36,296 nucleotides of DNA from an uncultured Ruminococcus sp. (GCA_902773325.1 CACYDW010000079.1:1-36296), one strand, 5' to 3'. Shown: positions 7,901 through 15,134, counted from the first letter of the stretch. Made by a program: numbers and translations. The notes: generated from the sequence alone by a model not told the origin.

Positions 7901-7928
7901 TTGACATTTTGGGAAAATGCAGTATAAT
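7901..7928 (+). promoter_or_regulatory. Promoter of tRNA-Thr
   Basis: Consensus TTGACA, a 16-base spacer, then consensus TATAAT, 14 bases upstream of the mature tRNA 5' end. Confidence 0.85.
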
Positions 7929-7942
7929 GGATATTGTTGATT

Positions 7943-8015
7943 GCTGGAATAACTCAGTTGGTAGAGTACCTCACTCGTAATGAGGAAGTCGAGGGTTCAA
8001 GTCCCTTTTCCAGCT
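7943..8015 (+). tRNA. tRNA-Thr (anticodon CGT)
   Basis: A full cloverleaf can be drawn in 73 bases. The acceptor stem is GCTGGAA/TTCCAGC, the D arm ACTC-AGTTGGTA-GAGT, the anticodon stem CCTCA/TGAGG with loop CTCGTAA (anticodon CGT at positions 34-36), the variable loop AAGTC, and the T arm GAGGG-TTCAAGT-CCCTT. The discriminator base is T, and CCA is not encoded. It reads ACG codons. It is the only RNA gene recognised in the window and directly precedes a phage-like replication module. Confidence 0.95.
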
Positions 8016-8030
8016 CTCAGAAAACATAGA

Positions 8031-8070
8031 AAACAAGCGGCTTTCGGTTTTCCGGGAGCCGTTTGTTTTT
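8031..8070 (+). terminator. Terminator of tRNA-Thr
   Basis: A 12-bp stem AAACAAGCGGCT / AGCCGTTTGTTT (one G-T pair) with a 14-base loop that itself contains CGG/CCG, ending in TTTTT. It begins 15 bases after the tRNA. Confidence 0.8.
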
Positions 8071-8149
8071 GTGTTCTTTTGTGTCCCATATTGTATATAC
8101 TGCGAACAAGAACATGCCGCTGCAAAAAAATTGTAAAAGTTTTTTAATT

Positions 8150-8175
8150 TTCGACCTTTTGAGGTCGAATTTTTT
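8150..8175 (+). terminator. Second intrinsic terminator downstream of tRNA-Thr
   Basis: A 7-bp stem TTCGACC / GGTCGAA with a TTTTGA loop is followed directly by seven T and then CTTTTTTC. It insulates the replication module from tRNA transcription. Confidence 0.75.
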
Positions 8176-8234
8176 CTTTTTTCAGGGTATATATGAAGGG
8201 AATTTTACAGTGCAGTACAAAACAAGGAGGGATA

Positions 8235-8333
8235 ATGATACGAAAACAGAAAAGTGCACGATTCCCCGAGGAATGGGGTGAGATTTTTCAAAAGAATCAC
8301 ACGACTAAAGCACCGTCACGAGAGGTACGGTGA
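8235..8333 (+). CDS. Small 32-residue ORF with a strong ribosome binding site
   Basis: This reading frame encodes a basic 32-residue peptide starting MIRKQKSARFPEEWGEIF and ending in TGA at 8331. AAGGAGGGATA sits immediately before the ATG, as good a site as any in the window, which is the main evidence for translation. It is the first gene of the replication module and ends 10 bases before the palindromic site at 8344. The FPEEWxEIF phrase recalls the beginning of short helix-turn-helix proteins found in clostridial mobile elements, so it may be a truncated remnant or a leader peptide. The function is not known. Confidence 0.45.
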   Translation: MIRKQKSARFPEEWGEIFQKNHTTKAPSREVR

Positions 8334-8343
8334 AACAACCGGA

Positions 8344-8369
8344 GCGTTACATTGTAACGCTTATGTAAC
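8344..8369 (+). promoter_or_regulatory. Palindromic site 1 of the replication module
   Basis: GCGTTACATTGTAACGC is a palindrome with one central mismatch, followed by TTATGTAAC, a third half-site. The whole 26-base arrangement recurs in the same orientation at 8778-8803 inside the initiator gene, with 21 of 26 bases identical; the differences are confined to the palindrome centre and a 4-base spacer. It lies 40 bases before the initiator start, suiting autoregulation or initiator binding. Confidence 0.6.
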
Positions 8370-8408
8370 AGGTGTGAAACAGCCGTGTCATGAATGAGAG
8401 GTACACAA

Positions 8409-9242
8409 ATGCCAAACGAAAAAAGATATTATTGGCTCAAATTGAAAGAGGATTTTTTTAATCAGAAATATATCAAAGCATTAAGAAAACTGCCTGACGG
8501 TGACAGCCTGACAATCATATACTTAAAGATGCAGCTCCTGACACTCAATCACGAGGGGGTGCTGTCTTTTGAGCATATCATGCCGAATTGTGAGTCAGAA
8601 ATAGCCTTAGCGACCGATGAAGATGAGAATAAGGTGAGATTTGCAATAGAAGCATTGATAAATATGGGAATCGTTGAAAGACTTGACAACGATGACCTGC
8701 TATTGTCATCTGTGTCGGAACTGGTAGGCAGTGAAACATTATCGGCTAAACGGGTCAGAAATCACAGAAAAAACAAAGCGTTACAATGTAACAAAAATGT
8801 AACGCCAGATATAGATATAGATATAGATATAGATATAGATAAAGATATAGATATAGATATAGATAAAGATATAGATAATAATTCTCTCTCGTCATCTGAC
8901 GATGACAAGCGCACCGCTTTTGATTATAAATCGGTGATCGATTTGTTTCATCGGGTCTGTGTTTCCCTGCCAAAGGTAAAAAAACTGACAGACAGCCGCA
9001 AACGCAGCATCAGAAAAGCCGCAAAGGAGCTTGAAGAGCTTGACAGTAGCTTTGAAAGCCTGTTCGGGTGCGTGGAGCAGTCGGACTTTTTAACGGGGCG
9101 CAAAGGCGGAAAGGGATTTGGCTTTGACTGGATATTGACGCCGAAAAACCTCGTGAAGATCATTGAAGGAAACTATAATAACGGAAACAGAAGCGGAAGT
9201 CATTACATACCGACCGAAGCTGACTATTTTGAGGAGTGGTAA
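8409..9242 (+). CDS. Phage-type replisome organizer / replication initiator
   Basis: A 277-residue protein. Residues 1-120 match the phage replisome-organizer N-terminal domain, a winged-helix DNA-binding fold (YYWLKLKEDFF, LPDGDSLTIIYLKMQLL, EHIMPN). A low-complexity linker of alternating Asp-Ile with two Asp-Lys (about residues 134-156) follows, then Ser/Asp-rich sequence, then a C-terminal domain (about 170-260) of the kind that recruits the helicase loader, with LTDSRKRSIRKAAKEL and GFGFDWILTPKN. Such proteins melt the phage origin and load DnaB through a DnaC-like partner, which is the next gene, two bases downstream. The start at 8409 is preferred over an ATG at 8394 because AGAGGT is seven bases upstream of it. 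The gene carries a candidate origin (8778-8873). Confidence 0.88.
   Translation: MPNEKRYYWLKLKEDFFNQKYIKALRKLPDGDSLTIIYLKMQLLTLNHEGVLSFEHIMPNCESEIALATDEDENKVRFAIEALINMGIVERLDNDDLLLSSVSELVGSETLSAKRVRNHRKNKALQCNKNVTPDIDIDIDIDIDKDIDIDIDKDIDNNSLSSSDDDKRTAFDYKSVIDLFHRVCVSLPKVKKLTDSRKRSIRKAAKELEELDSSFESLFGCVEQSDFLTGRKGGKGFGFDWILTPKNLVKIIEGNYNNGNRSGSHYIPTEADYFEEW
8778..8803 (+). promoter_or_regulatory. Palindromic site 2, inside the initiator gene
   Basis: This is the second copy of the 26-base site: GCGTTACAATGTAAC, four bases, then ATGTAAC. It lies five bases before the GATATA iterons and codes for part of the linker region, where amino-acid constraint is weak. An initiator-binding site next to AT-rich repeats inside the initiator gene is the arrangement of the lambda origin within gene O. 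Confidence 0.6.
8808..8873 (+). repeat. In-frame GATATA hexamer iterons, candidate origin
   Basis: Eleven consecutive hexamers read GATATA except units 6 and 10, which are GATAAA. They encode Asp-Ile (or Asp-Lys) pairs in the linker between the two domains of the initiator. The tract is AT-rich and easily melted, and directly follows palindromic site 2. Copy-number change would lengthen or shorten the linker but not shift the frame. Confidence 0.75.
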
Positions 9243-9244
9243 AA

Positions 9245-10072
9245 ATGTATACAGATTATACACAGGGGTTTGAAATGTTGTCACAAAGTCAGAAAACAAG
9301 AAAGCTTATGGACGACGAATACAGGGACGCAGAAACAGGTCTGGTCTTTTGCAGCAGCTGCCATACACCCAGACAGAGCAACTGTCTGGGAAGATATATT
9401 CTGCCTGTACCGTGTCGCTGCCAAGAAGAAAAGGACGCGCGGGAAGAAGCCGCATTGAGGGAGTGGAACAAGCGCAGGCGGCTTGACCAATTAGTCGAAG
9501 CCGGTGTTACGCATAAAGCCTACCGGGATTATACGTTCGACCGCGATGACGGGCGAAATCCGGAGATAACCGAAATATGCCGCCGCTATGCGGAACACTT
9601 CAAGGAGATGAAACAGCTTGAAAACGGTATTCTGTTCTACGGCAATGCCGGCAAAGGCAAGACCTTTTTCGCCTGCTGTATTGCCAATGCCCTGCTCGAT
9701 CGGGGTATCCCTGTACTGGTAACCTCACTGTCGTATCTGGTGCAGAACCGAATGGAAGCCATGCGGCAGGAAGCCTATAAAATCAATCTTGACGATTTTG
9801 ACTGTATTGTTCTTGACGATATCGGCATAGAAAAGTTTTCTCCGACTGCCGCCAATATCGTCGATGAAATCTCCCTGCTGAAAAAGCCTGTCATCGTCAC
9901 TACCAATCTGAATCCGATGCAGCTCAAGGACAGTCAGAACGAAAACTTCCGCCAATACAGCCGCCTTGTCGGACTGTGCGGCACAAAGCTGTTAGTCGAT
10001 AATGGCAAAAGCCGCCTTGATATCGGCAATCACAAGGGCAGACAGGCAGAAAAAATCTTAAGAAAGCGTTGA
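9245..10072 (+). CDS. DnaC/IstB-like helicase loader ATPase
   Basis: A 275-residue AAA+ ATPase. An N-terminal zinc-binding motif (CSSC, later CRC, about residues 35-60) precedes the ATPase domain with Walker A GNAGKGKT (about 135-142), Walker B CIVLDDIGIEK and sensor 1 VIVTTNLNP. By family and position it loads replicative helicase on the origin opened by the upstream replisome organizer. It is not an IS21 IstB because no istA lies beside it. The ATG at 9245 has GAGGAG eight bases upstream and follows the previous stop by two bases. A homologous host loader is not in the window, so its use by host DnaB is possible but unproven. Confidence 0.9.
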   Translation: MYTDYTQGFEMLSQSQKTRKLMDDEYRDAETGLVFCSSCHTPRQSNCLGRYILPVPCRCQEEKDAREEAALREWNKRRRLDQLVEAGVTHKAYRDYTFDRDDGRNPEITEICRRYAEHFKEMKQLENGILFYGNAGKGKTFFACCIANALLDRGIPVLVTSLSYLVQNRMEAMRQEAYKINLDDFDCIVLDDIGIEKFSPTAANIVDEISLLKKPVIVTTNLNPMQLKDSQNENFRQYSRLVGLCGTKLLVDNGKSRLDIGNHKGRQAEKILRKR

Positions 10073-10134
10073 TTTCATCATACCTTACTGCCAAGCACTT
10101 CTCTTGCCTGATATCGGAAATGTTTATTGAGAAC

Positions 10135-10230
10135 GGCGGAGTGCCTCCGCTGTCAACTCCGCGGCGGAGTGCCTCCGCTGTCAACTTCGCGGCGGAGTGC
10201 CTCCGCTGTCAACTCCGCTGTCAACTTCGC
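10135..10230 (+). repeat. 28-bp tandem repeat with internal hairpins
   Basis: There are three units (10135-10162, 10163-10190, 10191-10218) and a 12-base partial unit. Each reads GGCGGAGTGCCTCCGC followed by TGTCAACTYCGC. The first part folds as GCGGAG-TGC-CTCCGC. Units differ only at one C/T position. It is the 3' flank of the replication module. The rest of 10073-10325 shows no coding feature; GCTTTATT/AATAAAGC at 10253-10282 could form another weak stem. Confidence 0.85.
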
Positions 10231-10325
10231 GTTCCGGTTTCAAAGAGCCAAAGCTTTATTGCCGCGCCATAAGAAATAAAGCCGCTTCGTTTGTAGTCTG
10301 TTATGAGAGGAAAGCACCCCTTGCG

Positions 10326-10513
10326 CTCCCAACGCTTGATATCAACAGACTGCTGTTGTCGGCGGCGCGGCATAGCACCAATCTCCCGTACTTAGAGCGA
10401 TAGCTCGGTCGGATAGAAGCGCAGTTCAGATGAAGCTATTCTACTCGTTAGCAGAGGGGACTTATCTCTGTTGCTGAGCGAAAACGCGAACACGGGTGCA
10501 GCGTCGACGCTGC
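10326..10513 (-). repeat. R2 dispersed repeat, copy 2 (inverted)
   Basis: Read on the minus strand from 10513, this begins with GCAGCGTCGACGCTGC and ACCCGTGTTCGCGTTTTCGC, as in copy 1 at 1026-1215, and stays alignable to the AACAGCAGTCTGTTGATAT block and GCGTTG. It has one palindrome unit instead of two. It lies immediately upstream of the promoter for the zinc-ribbon/TPR gene. Confidence 0.8.
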
Positions 10514-10514
10514 C

Positions 10515-10543
10515 TTGACAGAGAAGAAAAAAGGGAGTAGAAT
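10515..10543 (+). promoter_or_regulatory. Promoter of the zinc-ribbon/TPR gene
   Basis: TTGACA, a 17-base spacer and TAGAAT, starting two bases after the R2 palindrome. The leader to the start codon is about 115 bases. Confidence 0.7.
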
Positions 10544-10666
10544 GTAAAGTGTGAAGTGATGTCGATTCGGAATCGGCACGGTTGATCGGCGCACAACCTG
10601 CGTCCACCGAAAATAAAAGCAACAGCCGTTGCTTATTATCCTATCAAGCAACAGAGAGGTGAGTTT

Positions 10667-12505
10667 ATGGCAGAACAACTCAAAAAAATCGAAGAGAAAA
10701 CAAACCCGATGTGGTTTGAAGGGTCACCGGTTGTCATGTGCTCCATGCAGCTCTCTCTTAATACCGATACGGGTGAGCTGTTTGCCTCGGCAAAGTTCAT
10801 GAATGTACAGCCTGACCACATTAAATCCATAACCTTCGATGTCATCTGCTATGATGAGTTCCATAACCCGATAGACACGATCTGTGATGTCCGATACAGC
10901 GGCTTCGATGTGTCGCGTAATATGGAATTCGGCTACAACAGAAGAATCCCTGTTCCCAACATGGCTACGCGCATGGTCGAATACGTTGTCAAAAACCTTA
11001 CCAACCTCAGCGGCGACGTCTGGTTCAACCATGAAGAAAAACGCTTCAACAAGGTTCTTGAACAACAGAGTATCTTTGACGTTCAGGGTGACCTCAACAG
11101 GCAGTTCCTCGATATCTGCGCCCGTACCGGTCTTGACGGCTCCAAGCTTATTTTCCAGCCCGTATTTGAAAGGGGTCACTGGCTCTGCGCCTGCGGTACG
11201 CTCAACTGGAACGAGGAAGCCGAATGTTCGATGTGCGGCGCGGGCAAGCTCTGGCTTGAACGAAACAGCAATCTCGACAACCTCCGCAAACACGCGGAAT
11301 ATCAGGAAAATCATGCCCAGTCTATCAGACAATATGCCGAAAAGCCCGAAACCGAAGAGGAGAAACGTCAGCGCAAGGCAGAATATGAGTCCCGCAAGGC
11401 GCGCTATCAGGCACAACTCCGCCACCAGTCCTCCAGCAAGATCAGAAAAATACTGCTTATTATCCTGCTGGTCGCTGTGGTCGGTGCGGCAGGCACTTAC
11501 GGAACCATTTACTATCTGATTCCCTACCTGCACTATGCGGCAGCCGTCAGGGACATTGAAGCCGACAACTATGACGCTGCGATCGCTGCCCTTGAATCCC
11601 TCAACGGCTTCATGGACAGTAAGGAACAAATTCTCAAAGCCCGCTACGGCAAGGCTCTCAAACTCTATCATGACGGCAGCAAGGCCGAAGCGGCGGAAAT
11701 CTTCCTCTCCCTCGGCACGTATTTTGATTCGCAGGAACGCTACTATGCCACACGCTATGACATGGCAAACGATTACATCGCCAGCGGCGACTACGATACC
11801 GCTGCAAGCATCTTCTTCGACCTCGGCGAATACAGCGACAGTGCGGCAAGATTTGAAGAATGCCGCGATCTGATCTATGAAAACGGCAAAGCTTATCTGG
11901 AAAAAGGCAAATACGATCAGGCATTCCAGAATTTCTCCATACTGGAGGATTATAAGGATTCCGCCGACCTTGTGAAAGAAAGCATTTACCGTCAGGCTGA
12001 TATGTATTACAATGCCATGCATTATGCAGATGCGCTCAACGAATACAGACGTATCCCCGAATACAAGGATGTTGCCAAAAAGATGAAAAAATACCAGAAC
12101 CTTGCAGACCTGATCAGTGCTTCAAAGGGCTTCTCTCCTGCGGTATGGACTTCTGCGCCGATGAACTGTCCGGAATGCGGCAAGGATAACGCAGACTTCG
12201 TGGTGACCTTCGGCGAAAACGGCAGCTATGCCCTCACCGTTACTTGCAGCGACAAGCCCAACAAACCGATCTTCTCCAAAAAGGGCAGGTTCAAGATCGA
12301 GGGCGACACCATCTATGATTACGAATATGACGGTCAGGCAAAATGGGTGAAAATCGGTACGATCAAAAACCTCACCTCCGACTCCACCTACGAAGGCAAA
12401 AACGCTGTCCTCGAAATCAGCGACGTTTTCTACGGCTCTAAATCCACCCTCCTCCTCTACGGCAACATCATCACCCGCGACAACATAGAAATATCCGGCT
12501 CATAA
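10667..12505 (+). CDS. Membrane protein with zinc ribbon and TPR-like repeats
   Basis: A 612-residue protein of unknown function. Residues 1-150 form a beta-rich domain without a recognised family. Residues 173-191 are a zinc ribbon (LCACGTLNWNEEAECSMCG). A charged helical stretch (about 200-258) leads to one transmembrane helix (about 262-285, ILLIILLVAVVGAAGTYG). Outside or beyond it are helical repeats resembling TPR/Sel1 units (about 290-460), with recurring YDAAIAALESL, YDTAASIFFDLGEYSDSA and YDQAFQNFSILEDYKDSA. The C-terminal beta domain starts with a CPECG half-knuckle. This architecture recurs in clostridia as uncharacterised envelope proteins. AGAGGTGAG precedes the ATG. It is the only gene on its transcript. 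Confidence 0.85.
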   Translation: MAEQLKKIEEKTNPMWFEGSPVVMCSMQLSLNTDTGELFASAKFMNVQPDHIKSITFDVICYDEFHNPIDTICDVRYSGFDVSRNMEFGYNRRIPVPNMATRMVEYVVKNLTNLSGDVWFNHEEKRFNKVLEQQSIFDVQGDLNRQFLDICARTGLDGSKLIFQPVFERGHWLCACGTLNWNEEAECSMCGAGKLWLERNSNLDNLRKHAEYQENHAQSIRQYAEKPETEEEKRQRKAEYESRKARYQAQLRHQSSSKIRKILLIILLVAVVGAAGTYGTIYYLIPYLHYAAAVRDIEADNYDAAIAALESLNGFMDSKEQILKARYGKALKLYHDGSKAEAAEIFLSLGTYFDSQERYYATRYDMANDYIASGDYDTAASIFFDLGEYSDSAARFEECRDLIYENGKAYLEKGKYDQAFQNFSILEDYKDSADLVKESIYRQADMYYNAMHYADALNEYRRIPEYKDVAKKMKKYQNLADLISASKGFSPAVWTSAPMNCPECGKDNADFVVTFGENGSYALTVTCSDKPNKPIFSKKGRFKIEGDTIYDYEYDGQAKWVKIGTIKNLTSDSTYEGKNAVLEISDVFYGSKSTLLLYGNIITRDNIEISGS

Positions 12506-12512
12506 TATCGGA

Positions 12513-12630
12513 GCAGAGCCCTTGCCCCCGCAAGGGCTCTGCCCCTTGACCCCGGCAGGGGGGTCGACCCCCCTGCACCCGCAACTTTTTACTATGCAAG
12601 TAAATAGAATAGAAAAATAACTTCTTCTAT
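12513..12630 (+). repeat. R3 dispersed repeat, copy 1
   Basis: It starts eight bases after the TPR gene stop with a 13-bp stem GCAGAGCCCTTGC-CCCC-GCAAGGGCTCTGC, then GCCCCTTGACCCCG, a perfect 22-bp palindrome (12555-12576) centred on GTCGAC, then CACCCGCAACTTT and ACTATGCAAGTAAATAGAAT. The same order recurs at 20535-20667. The first stem may also terminate the TPR gene transcript. Confidence 0.8.
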
Positions 12631-12636
12631 TCAGAT

Positions 12637-12704
12637 TTTATCCTAATATGGCAAGAAGACACCAACCTCTATAGGTCGGTGTCTTCTTGCCATATTAGGA
12701 TAAA
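12637..12704. repeat. 32-bp-stem inverted repeat between convergent genes
   Basis: TTTATCCTAATATGGCAAGA (first 20 bases of the left arm) and its complement at 12685-12704 bound a hairpin with arms 12637-12668 and 12673-12704 and a CTAT loop. The only non-Watson-Crick position is A-C in a plus-strand transcript but G-U in a minus-strand transcript. There is no T tract on either side, so it is not a standard intrinsic terminator. Confidence 0.85.
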
Positions 12705-12734
12705 GAGCGGCAGCGAGTGCCGCTCTGGGGAAGG

Positions 12735-15134
12735 TTACCAGGAGATGCAGGAGGGATTGGGGAAGTGATACTTGTTCTGGCGGCCGTCGGAAATGTAGTC
12801 GCCGTAGAGGAACATTTCGAGTTCGTCGGCTCGACGGTAGAGGAGGCCGTAATAGCATTGACCGCAGGAGTGGTGGTAGGCAAGCATTTCTGAGATCAGT
12901 GCATCTTTGTTGACGTTGTTAAGGTTCTTGCCGCCGGAACGGAGCAGAATATCGCGCAGGTCGGAGGAATATGACCAGCCCGTGCCGAGGTTGTAGGAGA
13001 AGCTGACAAGGGCATCAAACTGCTGCTGGTTGAAGCGCAGTCCGTTTCCGACGAGGAAGGAATTCATTCTTGAAGCAAAGGTATCTCCGTTGACACTCTT
13101 TACAAGCTGTGCATAGGCTTCTCTCGATGTCAGACCGTTATAGAACGTTTCACCCTCATGGACAACCAGTCCGTAGCCGAGTGTGGGAACGTTGTTGGCG
13201 ATGGAATCATAAGTAATGGAGGAACAGAAGCCCTCTTTTTCGGCGATAAAGTTGATCAGTCCGTCACTCGGACGAAGCTTTTCAAGTCCTGCCGCAGCAG
13301 AGTTGGTCTTTGAAGAAACGAAAATCGTAGATACCGCATCGGCGCAGCTTGCCCAACCGGAAGCACTATTTGCATACGCTTTGATGGTATATGTACCGGC
13401 AGAGGCAGCCTTATAATTGGCTGTCCACACATAAGTACTGCCTTCCGAAACCTTGCTTGTTGCACTTACCCTGACCTTCTTTGTATCACTGAGGATTACG
13501 TAGAAGTCAACAGCCGTGCGCTGCTTGTCTGTAATGGCAATCAGCTTGATAGTAGAATTCAGAGTTGCGGAATTCGGGGAGGGATATACGAATTTAACGG
13601 GGGCTGCGTCAGTGACTGTGACCACGCAGACCGCCTTGTTGCCGTTGTTGTCGGAACAGCTGATTGCAACCTTACCCGGCATTTTAGTATTGATCATACC
13701 GTTGGAAACTGTTGCGATACAAGAATCACTGGTTGACCAGTTATAGCCGTTGTAGCCCTGGATATAAAGCGTCTTGCCCGCAGAAACAGTGCCTGAATAG
13801 CGGGAAAGCGACACATTGCCGGAGGATACGGACTTTACGGTGACTGTGCAGGAATCTGAGATCGTGCCGGATTTATCAACGGCTGTGATGGTCGCTGTGC
13901 CTGCTTTCAGACCGCTTACCATGCCGTCCCTGACATAAGCAACAGAGGTATTGCTGGAAATCCAGTCCACACTCATGGACGCGTTGCTGAGCCATGCGCT
14001 GAGAGGTATGGAAGAACCCACATTCACTGTCGCGCTGCTCTTGGAAAGAGTGATCTTGTCATTGGACTTGACCGTGACCTTACAGCTTGCTTTGACAATA
14101 CCGTTGGTATCGGAGGCGGTAATAATGGCTGTGCCAGCCATTTTTCCGGTGACCTTGCCGGATGAGGATACGGATGAAACGGCTGTATCGGAGGATTTCC
14201 ACACAACCTTGGTACTGCCGTTATTGGTGGCGGCAGTAAGCATAAAGGATGCCGGAGCAGTAATGGTTTTTGATGATGCAGAGAGCTTGATAGAGGTGAA
14301 GTCCGTCTTTACAACCGTCACCTTGCACGCAGCACTGACCTTCGCTGCTGTATCGGTACAAACCACATTAGCCGTACCCGGAGCAACACCCTGTATCGTA
14401 CCCGAGGACGTGACCTTCAGAATACTGATATTGGAGGTAACCCATTTCACAGTGCCTGTATTGCCGCTTACGGACATCTTTGTAACCTGATCAACACCGA
14501 TGGTCAGGGTCGATGCAGACAGCTTCAAGGGGGATACTGATGCCGTATCGGTGTCTTTGCTGCTGTTATCCGAGTTCGTGGAGGATGCCGTAGTGGCGGC
14601 AGTATTGGTATAGCTCACATAGTCCGTGCAGACATAGCCCTTTTTTCCGCTCGCCATCTTAACATAAGCCCATGTTGAACCGTTGAAGCGAAGAATGTCC
14701 AGACGTGTTTTGGGACTGATGGTGGTAACCACACTATAGCCTGTGCCTGCGCCGCTGCGAAGATTCACATAGTCGGTCGTGGTACAGTCTGTGGTGATAT
14801 CCAGATAATCTGCCGAACAATAGCCCGTTGTACCGTCAGAAAGCCTGACCTTGAGCCAATCCTTATTGGAACGGTCTGTAACCGTCACTGTGGTATTGGT
14901 GGGAATGACCTTTTTGACGCTGTAGCTTGTTCCCGCACCGCTGCGGAGATTGAGGTAATCCGTTGTTTTCGCATAGATTGCCGTGCCTGCGCCGGCTGTG
15001 ACCGACATCAGCGGAAATGCGGTGAAGACCAGAGCAATCATACACAAAAACGCGATCCATTTTCTTGTGCTGATGCCCGACTTCACCCTCGTTATAGCGC
15101 CTTTTGCTTCACCTTGTACGATTTCACCGAACAA
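12735..15134 (-). CDS. Secreted SH3/Big_2 protein with GH24 lysozyme domain
   Basis: About 799 residues. A signal peptide (KWIAFLCMIALVFTAFPLMS, cut near AGAGTA) follows a 25-residue basic leader. Two bacterial SH3 domains follow (each with the LNLRSGAGT or VNLRSGAGT phrase, about 55-175), then a Ser/Thr-rich linker, four Big_2 immunoglobulin-like domains (about 205-500; each ends CKVTVV, CTVTVK or similar), a further beta domain, and a C-terminal phage-type lysozyme (about 640-785). The lysozyme keeps the catalytic Glu region in AEKEGF, the TLGYG motif, FDALVSFSYNLG and the RRADELEMFLYG end. It probably binds and cuts cell-wall glycan, its own or a competitor's. AAAGGA favours the TTG at 15134; a GTG at 15143 would touch the ribosome site. 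It has its own promoter. Confidence 0.88.
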   Translation of the reverse strand: MFGEIVQGEAKGAITRVKSGISTRKWIAFLCMIALVFTAFPLMSVTAGAGTAIYAKTTDYLNLRSGAGTSYSVKKVIPTNTTVTVTDRSNKDWLKVRLSDGTTGYCSADYLDITTDCTTTDYVNLRSGAGTGYSVVTTISPKTRLDILRFNGSTWAYVKMASGKKGYVCTDYVSYTNTAATTASSTNSDNSSKDTDTASVSPLKLSASTLTIGVDQVTKMSVSGNTGTVKWVTSNISILKVTSSGTIQGVAPGTANVVCTDTAAKVSAACKVTVVKTDFTSIKLSASSKTITAPASFMLTAATNNGSTKVVWKSSDTAVSSVSSSGKVTGKMAGTAIITASDTNGIVKASCKVTVKSNDKITLSKSSATVNVGSSIPLSAWLSNASMSVDWISSNTSVAYVRDGMVSGLKAGTATITAVDKSGTISDSCTVTVKSVSSGNVSLSRYSGTVSAGKTLYIQGYNGYNWSTSDSCIATVSNGMINTKMPGKVAISCSDNNGNKAVCVVTVTDAAPVKFVYPSPNSATLNSTIKLIAITDKQRTAVDFYVILSDTKKVRVSATSKVSEGSTYVWTANYKAASAGTYTIKAYANSASGWASCADAVSTIFVSSKTNSAAAGLEKLRPSDGLINFIAEKEGFCSSITYDSIANNVPTLGYGLVVHEGETFYNGLTSREAYAQLVKSVNGDTFASRMNSFLVGNGLRFNQQQFDALVSFSYNLGTGWSYSSDLRDILLRSGGKNLNNVNKDALISEMLAYHHSCGQCYYGLLYRRADELEMFLYGDYISDGRQNKYHFPNPSCISW

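Noticed and set aside
8063-8281. A 72-codon plus-strand ORF after tRNA-Thr
   Set aside because: It runs through the terminator at 8150-8175, has no ribosome site and overlaps the better 8235-8333 ORF in another frame.
8808-8873. Hexamer tract as a phase-variation switch
   Set aside because: Unit length is six bases, so copy-number change cannot shift the frame; it only changes linker length.
9245-10072. IS21 IstB transposition helper
   Set aside because: No istA or terminal repeats; the adjacent replisome organizer makes a DnaC-like loader the better reading.
10135-10230. Possible CRISPR array
   Set aside because: Units are directly contiguous with no unique spacers and no cas genes; it is a tandem repeat. 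The same applies to 997-1054.
10724-12022. Long minus-strand open frame (about 430 codons) opposite the TPR gene
   Set aside because: No ribosome site, and the plus-strand frame has clear domains and a good start; the antisense frame arises from codon bias.
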